From the NCBI GenBank assembly GCA_024235915.1, contig JACKLO010000011.1, positions 331,052 through 395,051 on the forward strand: a stretch of DNA of 64,000 bases, written 5' to 3'. Both the position numbers and the translations under genes were made by a program. This stretch comes from Burkholderiaceae bacterium (lineage in GTDB: Bacteria; Pseudomonadota; Gammaproteobacteria; Burkholderiales; Burkholderiaceae_C). Shown one piece after another: positions 40,143 through 49,191 of the stretch; within the stretch, counting starts at the first letter, position 1, and every line of letters starts with the position of its first letter. The notes below the pieces were generated by a model. That model was not told the origin of the DNA. It saw only the letters and a list, made by a program, of their open reading frames with translations, and searched no databases.

Positions 40143-41459
40143 TCAATGGAACTGCTCTTCCTCGGTCGAGCCGGTCAGCGCCTTGACGCTGGACGAGCCG
40201 CCCTGGATGACGGTGGTCACGTCGTCGAAGTAGCCAGCGCCGACTTCCTGCTGGTGCGACACGAAGGTGTAGCCCAGGTCGCGCGCCTTGAATTCCGGCT
40301 CCTGCACCTGCTCCACGTAGTGCTTCATGCCTTCGCCGCGGGCGTAGTCGTGCGCGAACTTGAAGGTGTTGTACCAGTTGAGGTGGATGCCGGCGAGCGT
40401 GATGAACTGGTACTTGTAGCCCAGTGCCGAGAGCTCGTCCTGGAAGGCCGCAATGGTCTTGTCGTCCAGGTTCTTCTTCCAGTTGAAGCTGGGCGAGCAG
40501 TTGTAGCTCAGCAGCTTGCCCGGGTGGGCGGCGTGCACGGCCTGCGCGAACTCACGGGCGAAGCCCAGGTCCGGCGTGCCGGTCTCGCACCACACCAGGT
40601 CGGCGTAGGCGGCGTAGGCCACGCCGCGGCTGATGGCCTGCTCCAGGCCGTTCTTCACGCGGTAGAAGCCTTCCTGCGTGCGCTCGCCGGTCAGGAACGG
40701 CTTGTCGTTGGCGTCATGGTCGCTGGTGATCAGGTTGGCGGCCTCGGCATCGGTGCGCGCCAGCACGATGGTGGGCACGCCCATCACGTCGGCTGCGAAG
40801 CGCGCGGCGATCAGCTTTTCGCAGGCTTCCTGCGTCGGCACCAGCACCTTGCCGCCCATGTGGCCGCACTTCTTGACCGCGGCGAGCTGGTCCTCGAAGT
40901 GCACGCCGGCGGCGCCGCTGGCGATCATGTTCTTCATCAGCTCGAAAGCGTTGAGCACGCCGCCGAAGCCGGCTTCCGCATCCGCCACGATGGGCAGGAA
41001 GTAGTCGACGTAGTCCTTGCTGCCCGGCTCGATGCCGCGGCTCCACTGGATCTCGTCGGCGCGCTTGAAGGTGTTGTTGATGCGGCGGACCATGGTCGGC
41101 ACCGAGTCGTAGGCGTACAGCGACTGGTCGGGGTACATGGTCTCGCTGGTGTTGCCGTCGGCCGCCACCTGCCAGCCCGACAGGTACACGGCCTCCAGGC
41201 CCGCCTTGGCCTGCTGCATGGCCTGGCCCGCAGTGATGGCGCCGAAGGCATTGACGTAGCCCTTGGCCGCGCCGCCGTTGACCAGCGACCACAGCTTCTC
41301 GGCACCACGCTTGGCCAGCGTGTGTTCGATGTTCACAGAGCCGCGCAGGCGCACGACGTCTTCGGCGCTGTAGCCGCGCTTGACGCCCTTCCAGCGCGGG
41401 TTCTCGGCCCAGTCCTTCTCGAGGGCGGCGATCTGTTGTTGGCGGGTGGCTTGCGTCAT
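40143..41459 (-). CDS. aceA: Isocitrate lyase
   Basis: A 438-residue enzyme of the glyoxylate shunt, splitting isocitrate into glyoxylate and succinate. The catalytic signature KKCGHMGGK is near residue 190, and other hallmarks include SGWQVAADGN and YNCSPSFNW. AGGAG lies 8 nt before the ATG at 41459; a longer in-frame start is not needed. A palindrome at 41545-41558 probably controls it. It supports growth on C2 units or fatty acids. Confidence 0.97.
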   Translation of the reverse strand: MTQATRQQQIAALEKDWAENPRWKGVKRGYSAEDVVRLRGSVNIEHTLAKRGAEKLWSLVNGGAAKGYVNAFGAITAGQAMQQAKAGLEAVYLSGWQVAADGNTSETMYPDQSLYAYDSVPTMVRRINNTFKRADEIQWSRGIEPGSKDYVDYFLPIVADAEAGFGGVLNAFELMKNMIASGAAGVHFEDQLAAVKKCGHMGGKVLVPTQEACEKLIAARFAADVMGVPTIVLARTDAEAANLITSDHDANDKPFLTGERTQEGFYRVKNGLEQAISRGVAYAAYADLVWCETGTPDLGFAREFAQAVHAAHPGKLLSYNCSPSFNWKKNLDDKTIAAFQDELSALGYKYQFITLAGIHLNWYNTFKFAHDYARGEGMKHYVEQVQEPEFKARDLGYTFVSHQQEVGAGYFDDVTTVIQGGSSSVKALTGSTEEEQFH

Positions 41460-41544
41460 GAAATCAGCTCCTGGGAGGTTGCGGAGAAAGCTCGAAAGCA
41501 CGCCTCAAGGCTAACCGCGGGATGCTGCACTGCGCAAGACTTAT

Positions 41545-41558
41545 GTCTTATATAAGAC
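41545..41558. promoter_or_regulatory. GTCTTATATAAGAC palindrome upstream of aceA
   Basis: A perfect 14-bp palindrome in an AT-rich stretch, 86 bp upstream of the aceA start. Similar TCTTATATAAGA sites are, as I recall, predicted operators of central-carbon regulators in Betaproteobacteria. The binding protein is not in this window. Confidence 0.55.
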
Positions 41559-41950
41559 AAAAGATAGAACCCATTAAAATCAACATCTTAGGTTCGGTAT
41601 GCCACATTACGAAACGACAATCGATCTTCTGAAATTCGATGCTGCGGCGCAGCAGTTGCAGTTTTCATGATGCGGAATGAAGTTGTTGTCGATGAAATCC
41701 AGGCCTGCAGACGACGGCGTCTCCTGGCCCACAGGGCGGACGACGGTGTCGCAAGACATGCCTGATCACCGTCGGGCCCCGAACAGGCCTGACCGTTCCG
41801 ATCTCGCACCCAGCAGCCCGGCACCGTGAGCCCCAGGGGCGGATCACAGCGAGACGCAGGCGGCAGAACGCCCGCGCACCCCGGGGCGTGCATCATCCGG
41901 TCGACGCTGATCACTTCCCGCCTCCGCCTCCGCGACCACGAGCCCTCACC
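41559..41950. other. Gene-free spacer between aceA and agmatinase
   Basis: No convincing gene in these 392 bp. The first 90 bp are AT-rich (promoter region of aceA). The remainder has normal GC and only the antisense extension of open frames from the agmatinase gene. Confidence 0.5.
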
Positions 41951-42874
41951 ATGAGCGACTTCGCCTTCCTGTCCCAGACCAGTTTCCTGCGCGCTGCGCC
42001 CGCCGTCGACCAGCCCCTCGCCGTGGCCGGTGTGGCCTGGGACGGCTCCACCACCAATCGGCCGGGCGCGCGCATGGCACCACGCAGCATCCGCGAGGCC
42101 AGCCACATGCTGTGCGACGGCACGCACCCCTGGTTTGGCTGCGCGCCGGGCACGCAGTTGGGCGATGCCGGGGACCTGCCCCTGCCCAACACATCGCTCG
42201 AACGCATGCGCGACGCGATCGCCGACCCGGTGGCCGCATTGATCCGCCGCCACCACATGGCCTGGCTGGGGGGCGACCACTCCATCACCCTGCCCCTGCT
42301 GCGCGCCTACCGCGCCTGGTTGGGCCGCCCGTTGGCGGTGCTGCACTTCGACGCCCACTGCGACACCTGGACCGACCACTTCGGCGAACCCAGCGGCCAC
42401 GGCACCTGGGTCAGCGAGGCGGTGACCGAGGGGTTGGTGGACCCCCATTGCCTGGTGCAGGTGGGCATCCGGTCGGCCGCAGAGGCGGCGGCACGCGACT
42501 ACGTCACCAAGGCAGGCGGGCGCGTCTGGACCGCGCGCGACCTGCGCGGCCGTGACGGCAGCGACGCGCTGCGTCCCGTGCTCGACGACCTGCGCGCCCG
42601 ACTCGCGGCCGCAGGGCAGCCGCCGCTGTACCTGACGCTGGACATTGACTGCCTCGACCCCGCTTTCGCCCCCGGCACCGGCACCCCGGAGCCCGGCGGC
42701 TTGAGCACCAGCCAGGTGCTGACCCTGCTCGAGGATGGTGCCGACCTGCCCTGGGTCGGGATGGACTGCGTCGAGGTCTCGCCGCCCTACGACCATGCCG
42801 AGCAGAGCAGCCAGGCTGCGGCGCACTTCGTCTGGACCTACCTCTGCGGGCGCGTGAAGGCCCTGGGCGGCTGA
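41951..42874 (+). CDS. speB: Agmatinase (ureohydrolase)
   Basis: A 307-residue arginase-fold enzyme. Mn ligands are in GGDHSITLP (about 114), DAHCDTW (about 136) and DIDCLDPAFAPGTGTPEPGG (about 235). Agmatinase makes putrescine and urea from agmatine. The family also contains other guanidino-hydrolases, so the substrate is inferred from the putrescine catabolic genes downstream. Confidence 0.87.
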   Translation: MSDFAFLSQTSFLRAAPAVDQPLAVAGVAWDGSTTNRPGARMAPRSIREASHMLCDGTHPWFGCAPGTQLGDAGDLPLPNTSLERMRDAIADPVAALIRRHHMAWLGGDHSITLPLLRAYRAWLGRPLAVLHFDAHCDTWTDHFGEPSGHGTWVSEAVTEGLVDPHCLVQVGIRSAAEAAARDYVTKAGGRVWTARDLRGRDGSDALRPVLDDLRARLAAAGQPPLYLTLDIDCLDPAFAPGTGTPEPGGLSTSQVLTLLEDGADLPWVGMDCVEVSPPYDHAEQSSQAAAHFVWTYLCGRVKALGG

Positions 42875-42975
42875 AGTCCGACCGATCCCACGGACGGATC
42901 GCCCCTCGCCTTGACACGCCTCAAGGACTGGCCCCGTTGCGGCCGCCAAGATCGGCTGCAACAGGAGGTGTTGCC

Positions 42976-43551
42976 ATGTCTGCCGATGCTGCTGTCTCGA
43001 CCACGCCGACCACGGCGCCCGGCGCCGCCGTGCGTGCCCGCGCACCACGCCCCGAACGGGTGCAGGTGCAGGCCCCCGAAGGTTTCGAGGCCCTGGACCG
43101 CACGCACCGCGAGGTGCAGGCGGTGCTGGTGCGCTTTTCCGAACTGCTGGACCATGTTGACGACAACGGCCCCGACGAGGCCGCGCGCCGCATGGCGGCT
43201 GAGATCCGCAGCTTCTTCGAAGGCCACGCGCGCCAGCACCATGCCGACGAGGAGCGCCTGGTCTTCCCGGCGCTGCTGATCAGCGGCGACGCGGACCTCG
43301 TGCACCACGTCAAGCGCCTGCAGCAGGACCACGGCTGGCTGGAGGAGGACTGGCTGGAACTGGCGCCGCAGATCGAGGCCATCGAGAAGGGCTACAACTG
43401 GTACGACCTGCCCATGCTGCGCCACGCGCTGCCGGTGTTCGCGGCGCTGTACGACGAGCACATCGTGCTCGAGGAGTCGGTGGTCTACCCCGCGGCCAAA
43501 CGCCACCAGCAGGCACTGGCCGATGGCGTGGCCGCGCGCACCGGCGGCTGA
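42976..43551 (+). CDS. Hemerythrin HHE-domain protein
   Basis: A 191-residue protein. After a disordered Ala/Pro/Arg-rich N-terminus (about 1-38), two antiparallel helix pairs carry the di-iron ligands: the His of LDRTHREVQ, HARQHHADEERLVFP, LQQDHGW and YDEHIVLEESVVYPAAK. It may bind oxygen or iron, or sense NO. GGAGGTG lies 6 nt upstream. Confidence 0.88.
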   Translation: MSADAAVSTTPTTAPGAAVRARAPRPERVQVQAPEGFEALDRTHREVQAVLVRFSELLDHVDDNGPDEAARRMAAEIRSFFEGHARQHHADEERLVFPALLISGDADLVHHVKRLQQDHGWLEEDWLELAPQIEAIEKGYNWYDLPMLRHALPVFAALYDEHIVLEESVVYPAAKRHQQALADGVAARTGG

Positions 43552-43559
43552 TCGATGCG

Positions 43560-43601
43560 GGCTGACGGCTGACGGCTGACGGCTGACGGCCGACGGCCGA
43601 C
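43560..43601. repeat. Heptamer tandem repeat (GGCTGAC)4(GGCCGAC)2
   Basis: Six head-to-tail 7-bp units lie between the convergent hemerythrin and Lrp genes. It is a simple-sequence repeat prone to slippage; no function is evident. Confidence 0.9.
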
Positions 43602-43614
43602 CGCCGCCCCTGCG

Positions 43615-44109
43615 TCAGTTCCCCAGGTCGTCCAGCGGCAAGGCCGTCGTCTGCTTGACCGTGCGCAGCACCAGCATCGAATTCGAGCGCACCACGCCCG
43701 GCAGGCGCGGCAGCACCTCGGCGTGGAAGCGTTCCAGGTCGGCCGCATCCCGGTACATGAAGCGCACCAGATAGTCGTTGGTGCCCGCCACGTAGAAGCA
43801 ATCCAGGATGGCAGGCTGGTCGCGCACCGCCTGCTCGAAGGCCTCGAGCCGCTTGGGCTGCGTGCTTTCCAGGTTGATGATGGTGTAGCTGGTGCCGTGA
43901 CGGCCCAGGCTGCGCGGGTTGAGCAGCGCCACATAGCGCGCGATGACGCCCGCGTCCTCCAGCGCCTTCACGCGCCGCAGGCAGGCCGACGGCGACAGGT
44001 GCACCCGTTGCGCCAACTCCACGTTCGACAACCGGCCCTCGGCCTGCAGCAGGTTCAGGATCTCGACGTCGATGGCATCGAGTTGCGTGAGTTGGCTCGC
44101 GGGAGGCAC
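43615..44109 (-). CDS. Lrp/AsnC-family transcriptional regulator
   Basis: About 164 residues from a GTG at 44109. The HTH is at about 10-55 (LNLLQAEGRLSNVELAQRVH, SPSACLRRVKALEDAGVI) and the RAM ligand-binding domain at about 75-150 (DCFYVAGTNDYLVRFMYRDA). A longer frame to an ATG at 44214 would swallow the palindrome at 44136-44149, so the GTG is preferred; the family length also fits. It is divergent from the polyamine operon and is its probable regulator. Confidence 0.88.
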   Translation of the reverse strand: MPPASQLTQLDAIDVEILNLLQAEGRLSNVELAQRVHLSPSACLRRVKALEDAGVIARYVALLNPRSLGRHGTSYTIINLESTQPKRLEAFEQAVRDQPAILDCFYVAGTNDYLVRFMYRDAADLERFHAEVLPRLPGVVRSNSMLVLRTVKQTTALPLDDLGN

Positions 44110-44135
44110 GATGAAGCGCAGCAGGGCATCTGGAT

Positions 44136-44149
44136 CGCACGATTGTGCG
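44136..44149. promoter_or_regulatory. Lrp-type palindromic operator candidate
   Basis: CGCAC-GATT-GTGCG is a perfect 5-bp-arm palindrome between the divergent Lrp and aminotransferase genes, 26 bp from the Lrp GTG. AsnC/Lrp regulators favour such short palindromes. Confidence 0.5.
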
Positions 44150-44252
44150 CCAGCGCGGGCAAGACAACCCCCGGGACGCACACACATTGCGCGCCGGCCG
44201 GCATAGACTGCCAAAGCCCACCACGCCGATGGTGCGGCTGCGAGGAGTCCTC

Positions 44253-45620
44253 ATGAACAAGCCCCAAGACCTTCCCCTGGCCAGCGCCGCGGCCGCGGCC
44301 GCCACCACTGGTGGTGATGCCGCGCTCGACGCCTTCTGGATGCCGTTCACGGCCAACCGCCAGTTCAAGAAGGCCCCGCGCCTGCTGGCCAAGGCCTCGG
44401 GCATGCACTACTGGGATGCCGATGGCCGCCAGATCCTCGACGGCTGCGCCGGCCTGTGGTGCGTGAACGCCGGCCACAACCGGCCCAAGATCGTGGCCGC
44501 CATCCAGGCCCAGGCGGCGGAGATGGACTACGCGCCGCCGTTCCAGATGGGCCACCCACTGGCCTTCGAACTGGCCGACGCGGTGGCGAAGATCGCCCCC
44601 GAAGGCATGGGCAAGGTGTTCTTCACCAACTCCGGCTCTGAATCGGTGGAGACGGCGCTGAAGATGGCGCTGGCCTACCACCGTGTGCGCGGCGAAGGGC
44701 AGCGCACGCGACTCATCGGCCGTGAACGCGGCTACCACGGTGTCAACTTCGGCGGCATCTCGGTGGGCGGCATCGTCGCCAACCGCAAGATGTTCGGTGC
44801 CATGATTGCCGGCGTCGACCACATCCGCCACACGCACGATCCGGCGCGCAACGCGTTCTCCGTCGGCCAGCCGGCCCATGGCGCCGAGTTCGCCGATGAT
44901 CTGGAGCGCCTGTGTGCGCTGCACGACCCGAGCACCATCGCCGCGGTCATCGTCGAGCCTATCGCCGGCTCCACCGGCGTGCTGATCCCGCCGCAGGGTT
45001 ACCTGCAGCGCCTGCGCGAGATTTGCGACCGCTACGGCATCCTGCTCATCTTCGACGAGGTCATCACCGGCTTCGGCCGCACCGGGAATGCCTTTGCCGC
45101 GCAGACCTTCGGTGTCACGCCCGACCTGATGACGGTGGCCAAGGGCCTGAGCAACGGCGCCGTGCCGATGGGCGCCGTGATCGCGCGCGACACCATCCAT
45201 GACGCCTTCATGAGCGGCCCGGAGCACCTGATCGAGTTCTTCCACGGCTACACCTACAGCGCCCACCCGTTGGCCTGCGCCGCCGGCCTGGCCACGCTGC
45301 AGACCTATGCCGACGAAGGGCTGCTGACGCGTGCGCAACAGTTGCACGGGCACCTGGCCCAGCGGCTGCACGCACTGCGCGACGCGCCCAACGTGATCGA
45401 CGTGCGCAACTACGGCCTGGTGGGTGGCGTCGAACTCGCGCCTCGCCCCGGTGAGCCGGGCAAGCGCGGCTTCGAGGTCTTCCTGGACTGTTACGCCAAT
45501 GGGGTGCTGATCCGCACCACGGGCGACACCATCGCGATGTCGCCGCCGCTGATCATCGAGCCGGCGCAGATCGACCACATCGTGGACACCGTGCGCGCCG
45601 CGCTCGGCCGGGTGGCCTGA
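44253..45620 (+). CDS. bauA: Omega-amino acid:pyruvate aminotransferase (BauA-like)
   Basis: A 455-residue class III PLP aminotransferase. The PLP lysine is in MTVAKGLSNGAVPMG (about 291), and GSESVETALKMA and FDEVITGFGRTG are diagnostic. Motifs near the N-terminus (FWMPFTANRQFK) match beta-alanine:pyruvate transaminases. In this operon it could also act on putrescine-derived amino acids. CGAGGAG lies just upstream. It is the first gene of the polyamine operon. Confidence 0.9.
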   Translation: MNKPQDLPLASAAAAAATTGGDAALDAFWMPFTANRQFKKAPRLLAKASGMHYWDADGRQILDGCAGLWCVNAGHNRPKIVAAIQAQAAEMDYAPPFQMGHPLAFELADAVAKIAPEGMGKVFFTNSGSESVETALKMALAYHRVRGEGQRTRLIGRERGYHGVNFGGISVGGIVANRKMFGAMIAGVDHIRHTHDPARNAFSVGQPAHGAEFADDLERLCALHDPSTIAAVIVEPIAGSTGVLIPPQGYLQRLREICDRYGILLIFDEVITGFGRTGNAFAAQTFGVTPDLMTVAKGLSNGAVPMGAVIARDTIHDAFMSGPEHLIEFFHGYTYSAHPLACAAGLATLQTYADEGLLTRAQQLHGHLAQRLHALRDAPNVIDVRNYGLVGGVELAPRPGEPGKRGFEVFLDCYANGVLIRTTGDTIAMSPPLIIEPAQIDHIVDTVRAALGRVA

Positions 45621-45668
45621 GCGCGTCCGCGCGCCCACGACGAGCCTGAAGAGGACGCTGCCTATCGT

Positions 45669-46985
45669 ATGCCGTGGCTGGACACCGACCGTGCGCTGAC
45701 GCGGAACTCCTACTACGCCGCCACTGCGGCGCGCGGAGCCGCCCATGCGGCGCTGTCGGGGTCCATCCACTGCGATGTGGCCGTGGTCGGTGGCGGTCTG
45801 GCCGGGCTGTGCGCGACGCTGGACCTGCGCGCCCGCGGTTTCGACGTCGCCTTGCTGGAGGCCCGCGAGATCGGCTTCGGCGCCAGCGGACGCAACGGCG
45901 GCCAGGCCATCCATGGCCTCGCCTGTGATCAGGACATCATCGAGGCCCAACTCGGGCTGGACGAGGCGAAGCGCGTCTGGGCGATGTCGCTGGAAGCGCT
46001 GGATCTGCTGCGCGCACGCATCGGCGAGCACCAGATTGCCTGCGACTGGCGCGACGGTTACCTCGGCCTGGCCACCTCGGAGCGCAAGGGGCGCGCCCTG
46101 GCCGAATGGGCGGACCGCATCGAATCGGTCTATGGCTTCCCGCTGACCCGCATTGCACCGAACGAGATGGCGCATTGGATCGCCAGCCCGCGCTTCCACA
46201 GCGGGGTGCACGACCCGCGTTCCGGCCACCTGCATCCGCTGAAGTACACCTACGGACTCGCCGCGGCGGCGCAGCGGGCCGGGGTGCGCCTGTACGAAGG
46301 CTCCCCCGTGCAAAGCCTGCAGCCGGCAAGCGACCACGCGCTGCTGCGCACGCCGGCCGGCGAGGTGCACGCGCGCCAGGTGCTGCTGGCCGGCAACGTC
46401 TACCTGCAGGACATCGCACCCGGCCTGGCGCCGCATCTCGGCCCACGCATCATGCCCGTGGGCACGTACATTGCGTGTTCCGAACCGCTGGACGAGGCCC
46501 GTGCGACCGCGCTGGTGCCGAGCCGTTCGGCCGTCTGCGACACCGACTTCGTGCTTGACTATTTCCGCACCACCGACGACCACCGCATGCTGTACGGCGG
46601 CCGCGTCAGCTACAGCACCGTGACGCCGTCGGACCTGCCGGAGAGCATGCGCCGGCGCATGGTGGCCACCTTCCCCCAGTTGGAGGGCGTGAAGGTGGAC
46701 TACGCCTGGGGCGGCTTCGTCGACATCACGATGAACCGGGCGCCGGACTTCGGCCGCCTGCCCGATGCGCCGAACGTCTACTACCTGCAGGGCTTCTCCG
46801 GCCACGGCCTGGCGCTCACCGGTTTGGCGGGCCGCCTGGTGGCCGAGGCCATGGCCGGCGACGCCGGCCGTTTCGACACCTTTGCGCGCCTGAAGCACCG
46901 CGCCTTCCCTGGTGGCCGTGCGCTTCGCACCCCGGCGCTGGTGCTGGGCATGGCCTGGTACCGGCTGCGCGACCTGCTGGGTTGA
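45669..46985 (+). CDS. puuB: Gamma-glutamylputrescine oxidase
   Basis: A 438-residue FAD-dependent DAO-family oxidase. The Rossmann FAD motif DVAVVGGGLAGLCATLDL is near residue 35, followed by GASGRNGGQAI; GFSGHGLALTG lies near the C-terminus. PuuB oxidises gamma-glutamylputrescine to the aminobutyraldehyde with H2O2 release. Position between an aminotransferase and puuD/puuA supports this rather than another DAO oxidase. Confidence 0.9.
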   Translation: MPWLDTDRALTRNSYYAATAARGAAHAALSGSIHCDVAVVGGGLAGLCATLDLRARGFDVALLEAREIGFGASGRNGGQAIHGLACDQDIIEAQLGLDEAKRVWAMSLEALDLLRARIGEHQIACDWRDGYLGLATSERKGRALAEWADRIESVYGFPLTRIAPNEMAHWIASPRFHSGVHDPRSGHLHPLKYTYGLAAAAQRAGVRLYEGSPVQSLQPASDHALLRTPAGEVHARQVLLAGNVYLQDIAPGLAPHLGPRIMPVGTYIACSEPLDEARATALVPSRSAVCDTDFVLDYFRTTDDHRMLYGGRVSYSTVTPSDLPESMRRRMVATFPQLEGVKVDYAWGGFVDITMNRAPDFGRLPDAPNVYYLQGFSGHGLALTGLAGRLVAEAMAGDAGRFDTFARLKHRAFPGGRALRTPALVLGMAWYRLRDLLG

Positions 46986-46994
46986 CCATCACCC

Positions 46995-47777
46995 ATGACA
47001 CAGACCTTGCCGATCGTGCTTGTCCCCGCCTGCAACCGCATGCTGGGCGAACACCCGTTCCACATCGCCGGCCGCAAGTACGTGGACGCGGTTCGCCTGG
47101 CCGGTGCCATGCCGCTGATCGTGCCTCGGGCCGAGCCCGAAGAGATGGCCACCCTGCTGGACATTGCCGACGGCGTGTTGCTGACCGGCTCGCCGTCCAA
47201 CGTGCACCCGCGGCACTTCGACCAGCCGGTGCACGACCCCAGCCTGCCGTTGGACCCGGTGCGCGACGACTGGACGCTGCCGCTGATCCCGCTGCTGCTG
47301 GCACGCGGCATCCCGCTGCTGGCCATCTGCCGCGGCACGCAGGAGGTCAATGTGGCCTTGGGCGGCACGCTGCACCAGGCGGTGCAGGAGGTGGGGCCCT
47401 TCGCCGATCACCGGGCCGACGATGCCCAGCCTGCCGCCGTGCAGTACGGACCGGCGCACGCGCTGCACGTGGTGCCGGGTGGCCTGCTGCATGGCATCGT
47501 CGGCCGCGAGCGCTTCGAGGTGAACTCGGTGCACGGCCAGGCCGTGGCCACCCTGGCGCCCGGCCTGCGGGCCGAAGCCCATGCGCCCGATGGCCTCGTA
47601 GAGGCCTTCACACAGCCCACAGCACCGGGCTTCAACCTCTGCGTGCAGTGGCACCCGGAATGGCGCGCGGCTGACAACCCCGCATCGGTGAAACTGTTCG
47701 AGGCCTTTGGCCGTGCCGTGCGCGCCTACCGCGATCGTGTGCGGGGCCCGTTGCCCGGCGTGAGCCAGCCCCGCTGA
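46995..47777 (+). CDS. puuD: Gamma-glutamyl-GABA hydrolase
   Basis: A 260-residue class I glutamine amidotransferase-like hydrolase (peptidase C26). The nucleophile Cys is in LLAICRGTQEVNVALGG (about 115), and the His-x-Glu is in VQWHPEW (about 218). It frees GABA from gamma-glutamyl-GABA. It starts 9 bp after puuB. Confidence 0.93.
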   Translation: MTQTLPIVLVPACNRMLGEHPFHIAGRKYVDAVRLAGAMPLIVPRAEPEEMATLLDIADGVLLTGSPSNVHPRHFDQPVHDPSLPLDPVRDDWTLPLIPLLLARGIPLLAICRGTQEVNVALGGTLHQAVQEVGPFADHRADDAQPAAVQYGPAHALHVVPGGLLHGIVGRERFEVNSVHGQAVATLAPGLRAEAHAPDGLVEAFTQPTAPGFNLCVQWHPEWRAADNPASVKLFEAFGRAVRAYRDRVRGPLPGVSQPR

Positions 47778-47812
47778 GCCGCCGAACCCCAGAACACAGC
47801 CCAGGTAGCCCC

Positions 47813-49180
47813 ATGATCGACCGCGAACCCCACACCTTCAACCAGCTCGAGCAATGGCTCGACCAGAACCGCGTCACCGAGATCGAGTGCCTCGTGCCCG
47901 ACCTCACCGGCGTGGCGCGCGGAAAGATCCTGCCGCGCCAGAAGTTCACCGAGGACCGCGGCATGCGCCTGCCCGAGGGCGTGGTGGCCATGGGCGTGAC
48001 CGGCGAGTTCCCGCCGGAGGGGCCGTACTTCGAGGTCATCGACTCCACCGACCGCGACATGCACCTGCGCCCCGACCCCGGCACCGCGCGCATCGTGCCC
48101 TGGGCCAGCGACCCCACGGCCCAGGTCATCCACGACTGCTACGACCGCGATGGCAAGCTGATCCCGTTTGCACCGCGCTCGGTGCTGCGCCGCGTCTGCG
48201 AACGATTCGACGCCGCCGGCTGGAGCCCGGTGGTGGCGCCGGAGCTGGAGTTCTACCTGGTCGCCCGGAACACCGACCCCGACGTGCCGCTGAAGCCGCC
48301 GATCGGCCGCAGCGGCCGCAGCGAGACCAGCCGCCAGGCCTATTCCATCGATGCGGTGAACGAGTTCGACCCGCTGTTCGAGGACGTCTACGCCTACTGC
48401 GACCAGATGGAGCTGAACGTGGACACGCTGATCCACGAGATCGGCGCCGGCCAGATGGAGATCAACTTCTTCCATGCCCACCCGCTGGGCCTGGCCGACG
48501 AGGTCTTCATGTTCAAGCGCACGGTGCGGGAGGCCGCGCTGCGCCACGACATGTTCGCCACCTTCATGGCCAAGCCCATCGCCGGCGAGCCTGGCAGCGC
48601 CATGCACGTGCACCAGAGCGTGGTCGACAAGACCAGCGGCCGCAACATCTTCAGCAACGAGGACGGCTCGCCCAGCCGCGAGTTCTTCTGGTACATCGGC
48701 GGCCTGCAGCGCTATGTGCCGGCCGCCATGGCGCTGTTCGCGCCCTACGTCAACAGCTACCGCCGCCTGGCCCGCCGCACGGCCGCCCCCATCAACATCC
48801 AGTGGGGCAGCGACAACCGCACCGTTGGCTTCCGCAGCCCGCTGGCCGCGCCGGCGGCGCGACGCATCGAGAACCGCGTGATCGGCGCCGACGCCAACCC
48901 CTACGTGGCGCTGGCGGCCACGCTGGCCTGCGGCTGGCTGGGCATCCAGAACCGCATCGAGCCCAAGCCAGAGTACCGCGGTGACGCCTACCTGGGCGAC
49001 TTCGCGCTGCCGCGCAGCCTGGGCGAGGCGCTGAGCCTGCTGCGTGAGGAGACGGACCTCGCCGACGCCCTGGGCCGCGAGTTCGTCACCGTCTACACCG
49101 AGATAAAGGAGACCGAGGTCGAGGAGTTCATGAAGGTGATCTCGCCCTGGGAGCGGGAGCACCTGCTGCTGCACGTCTGA
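47813..49180 (+). CDS. puuA: Gamma-glutamylputrescine synthetase (glutamine synthetase family)
   Basis: A 455-residue GS-family ligase. Metal and ATP-site motifs are PELEFYLVARN (about 142), GAGQMEINFFHAHPL (about 213), GSAMHVHQS (about 263) and NPYVALAATLACG (about 362). It joins glutamate to putrescine, the first step of the Puu pathway. Flanking puuB and puuD fix the substrate class. Confidence 0.93.
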   Translation: MIDREPHTFNQLEQWLDQNRVTEIECLVPDLTGVARGKILPRQKFTEDRGMRLPEGVVAMGVTGEFPPEGPYFEVIDSTDRDMHLRPDPGTARIVPWASDPTAQVIHDCYDRDGKLIPFAPRSVLRRVCERFDAAGWSPVVAPELEFYLVARNTDPDVPLKPPIGRSGRSETSRQAYSIDAVNEFDPLFEDVYAYCDQMELNVDTLIHEIGAGQMEINFFHAHPLGLADEVFMFKRTVREAALRHDMFATFMAKPIAGEPGSAMHVHQSVVDKTSGRNIFSNEDGSPSREFFWYIGGLQRYVPAAMALFAPYVNSYRRLARRTAAPINIQWGSDNRTVGFRSPLAAPAARRIENRVIGADANPYVALAATLACGWLGIQNRIEPKPEYRGDAYLGDFALPRSLGEALSLLREETDLADALGREFVTVYTEIKETEVEEFMKVISPWEREHLLLHV

Positions 49181-49191
49181 CCCTACGACGC

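Noticed and set aside
43560..43601. Regulatory array of binding sites
   Set aside because: Simple head-to-tail heptamers between two converging stop codons; no promoter nearby.
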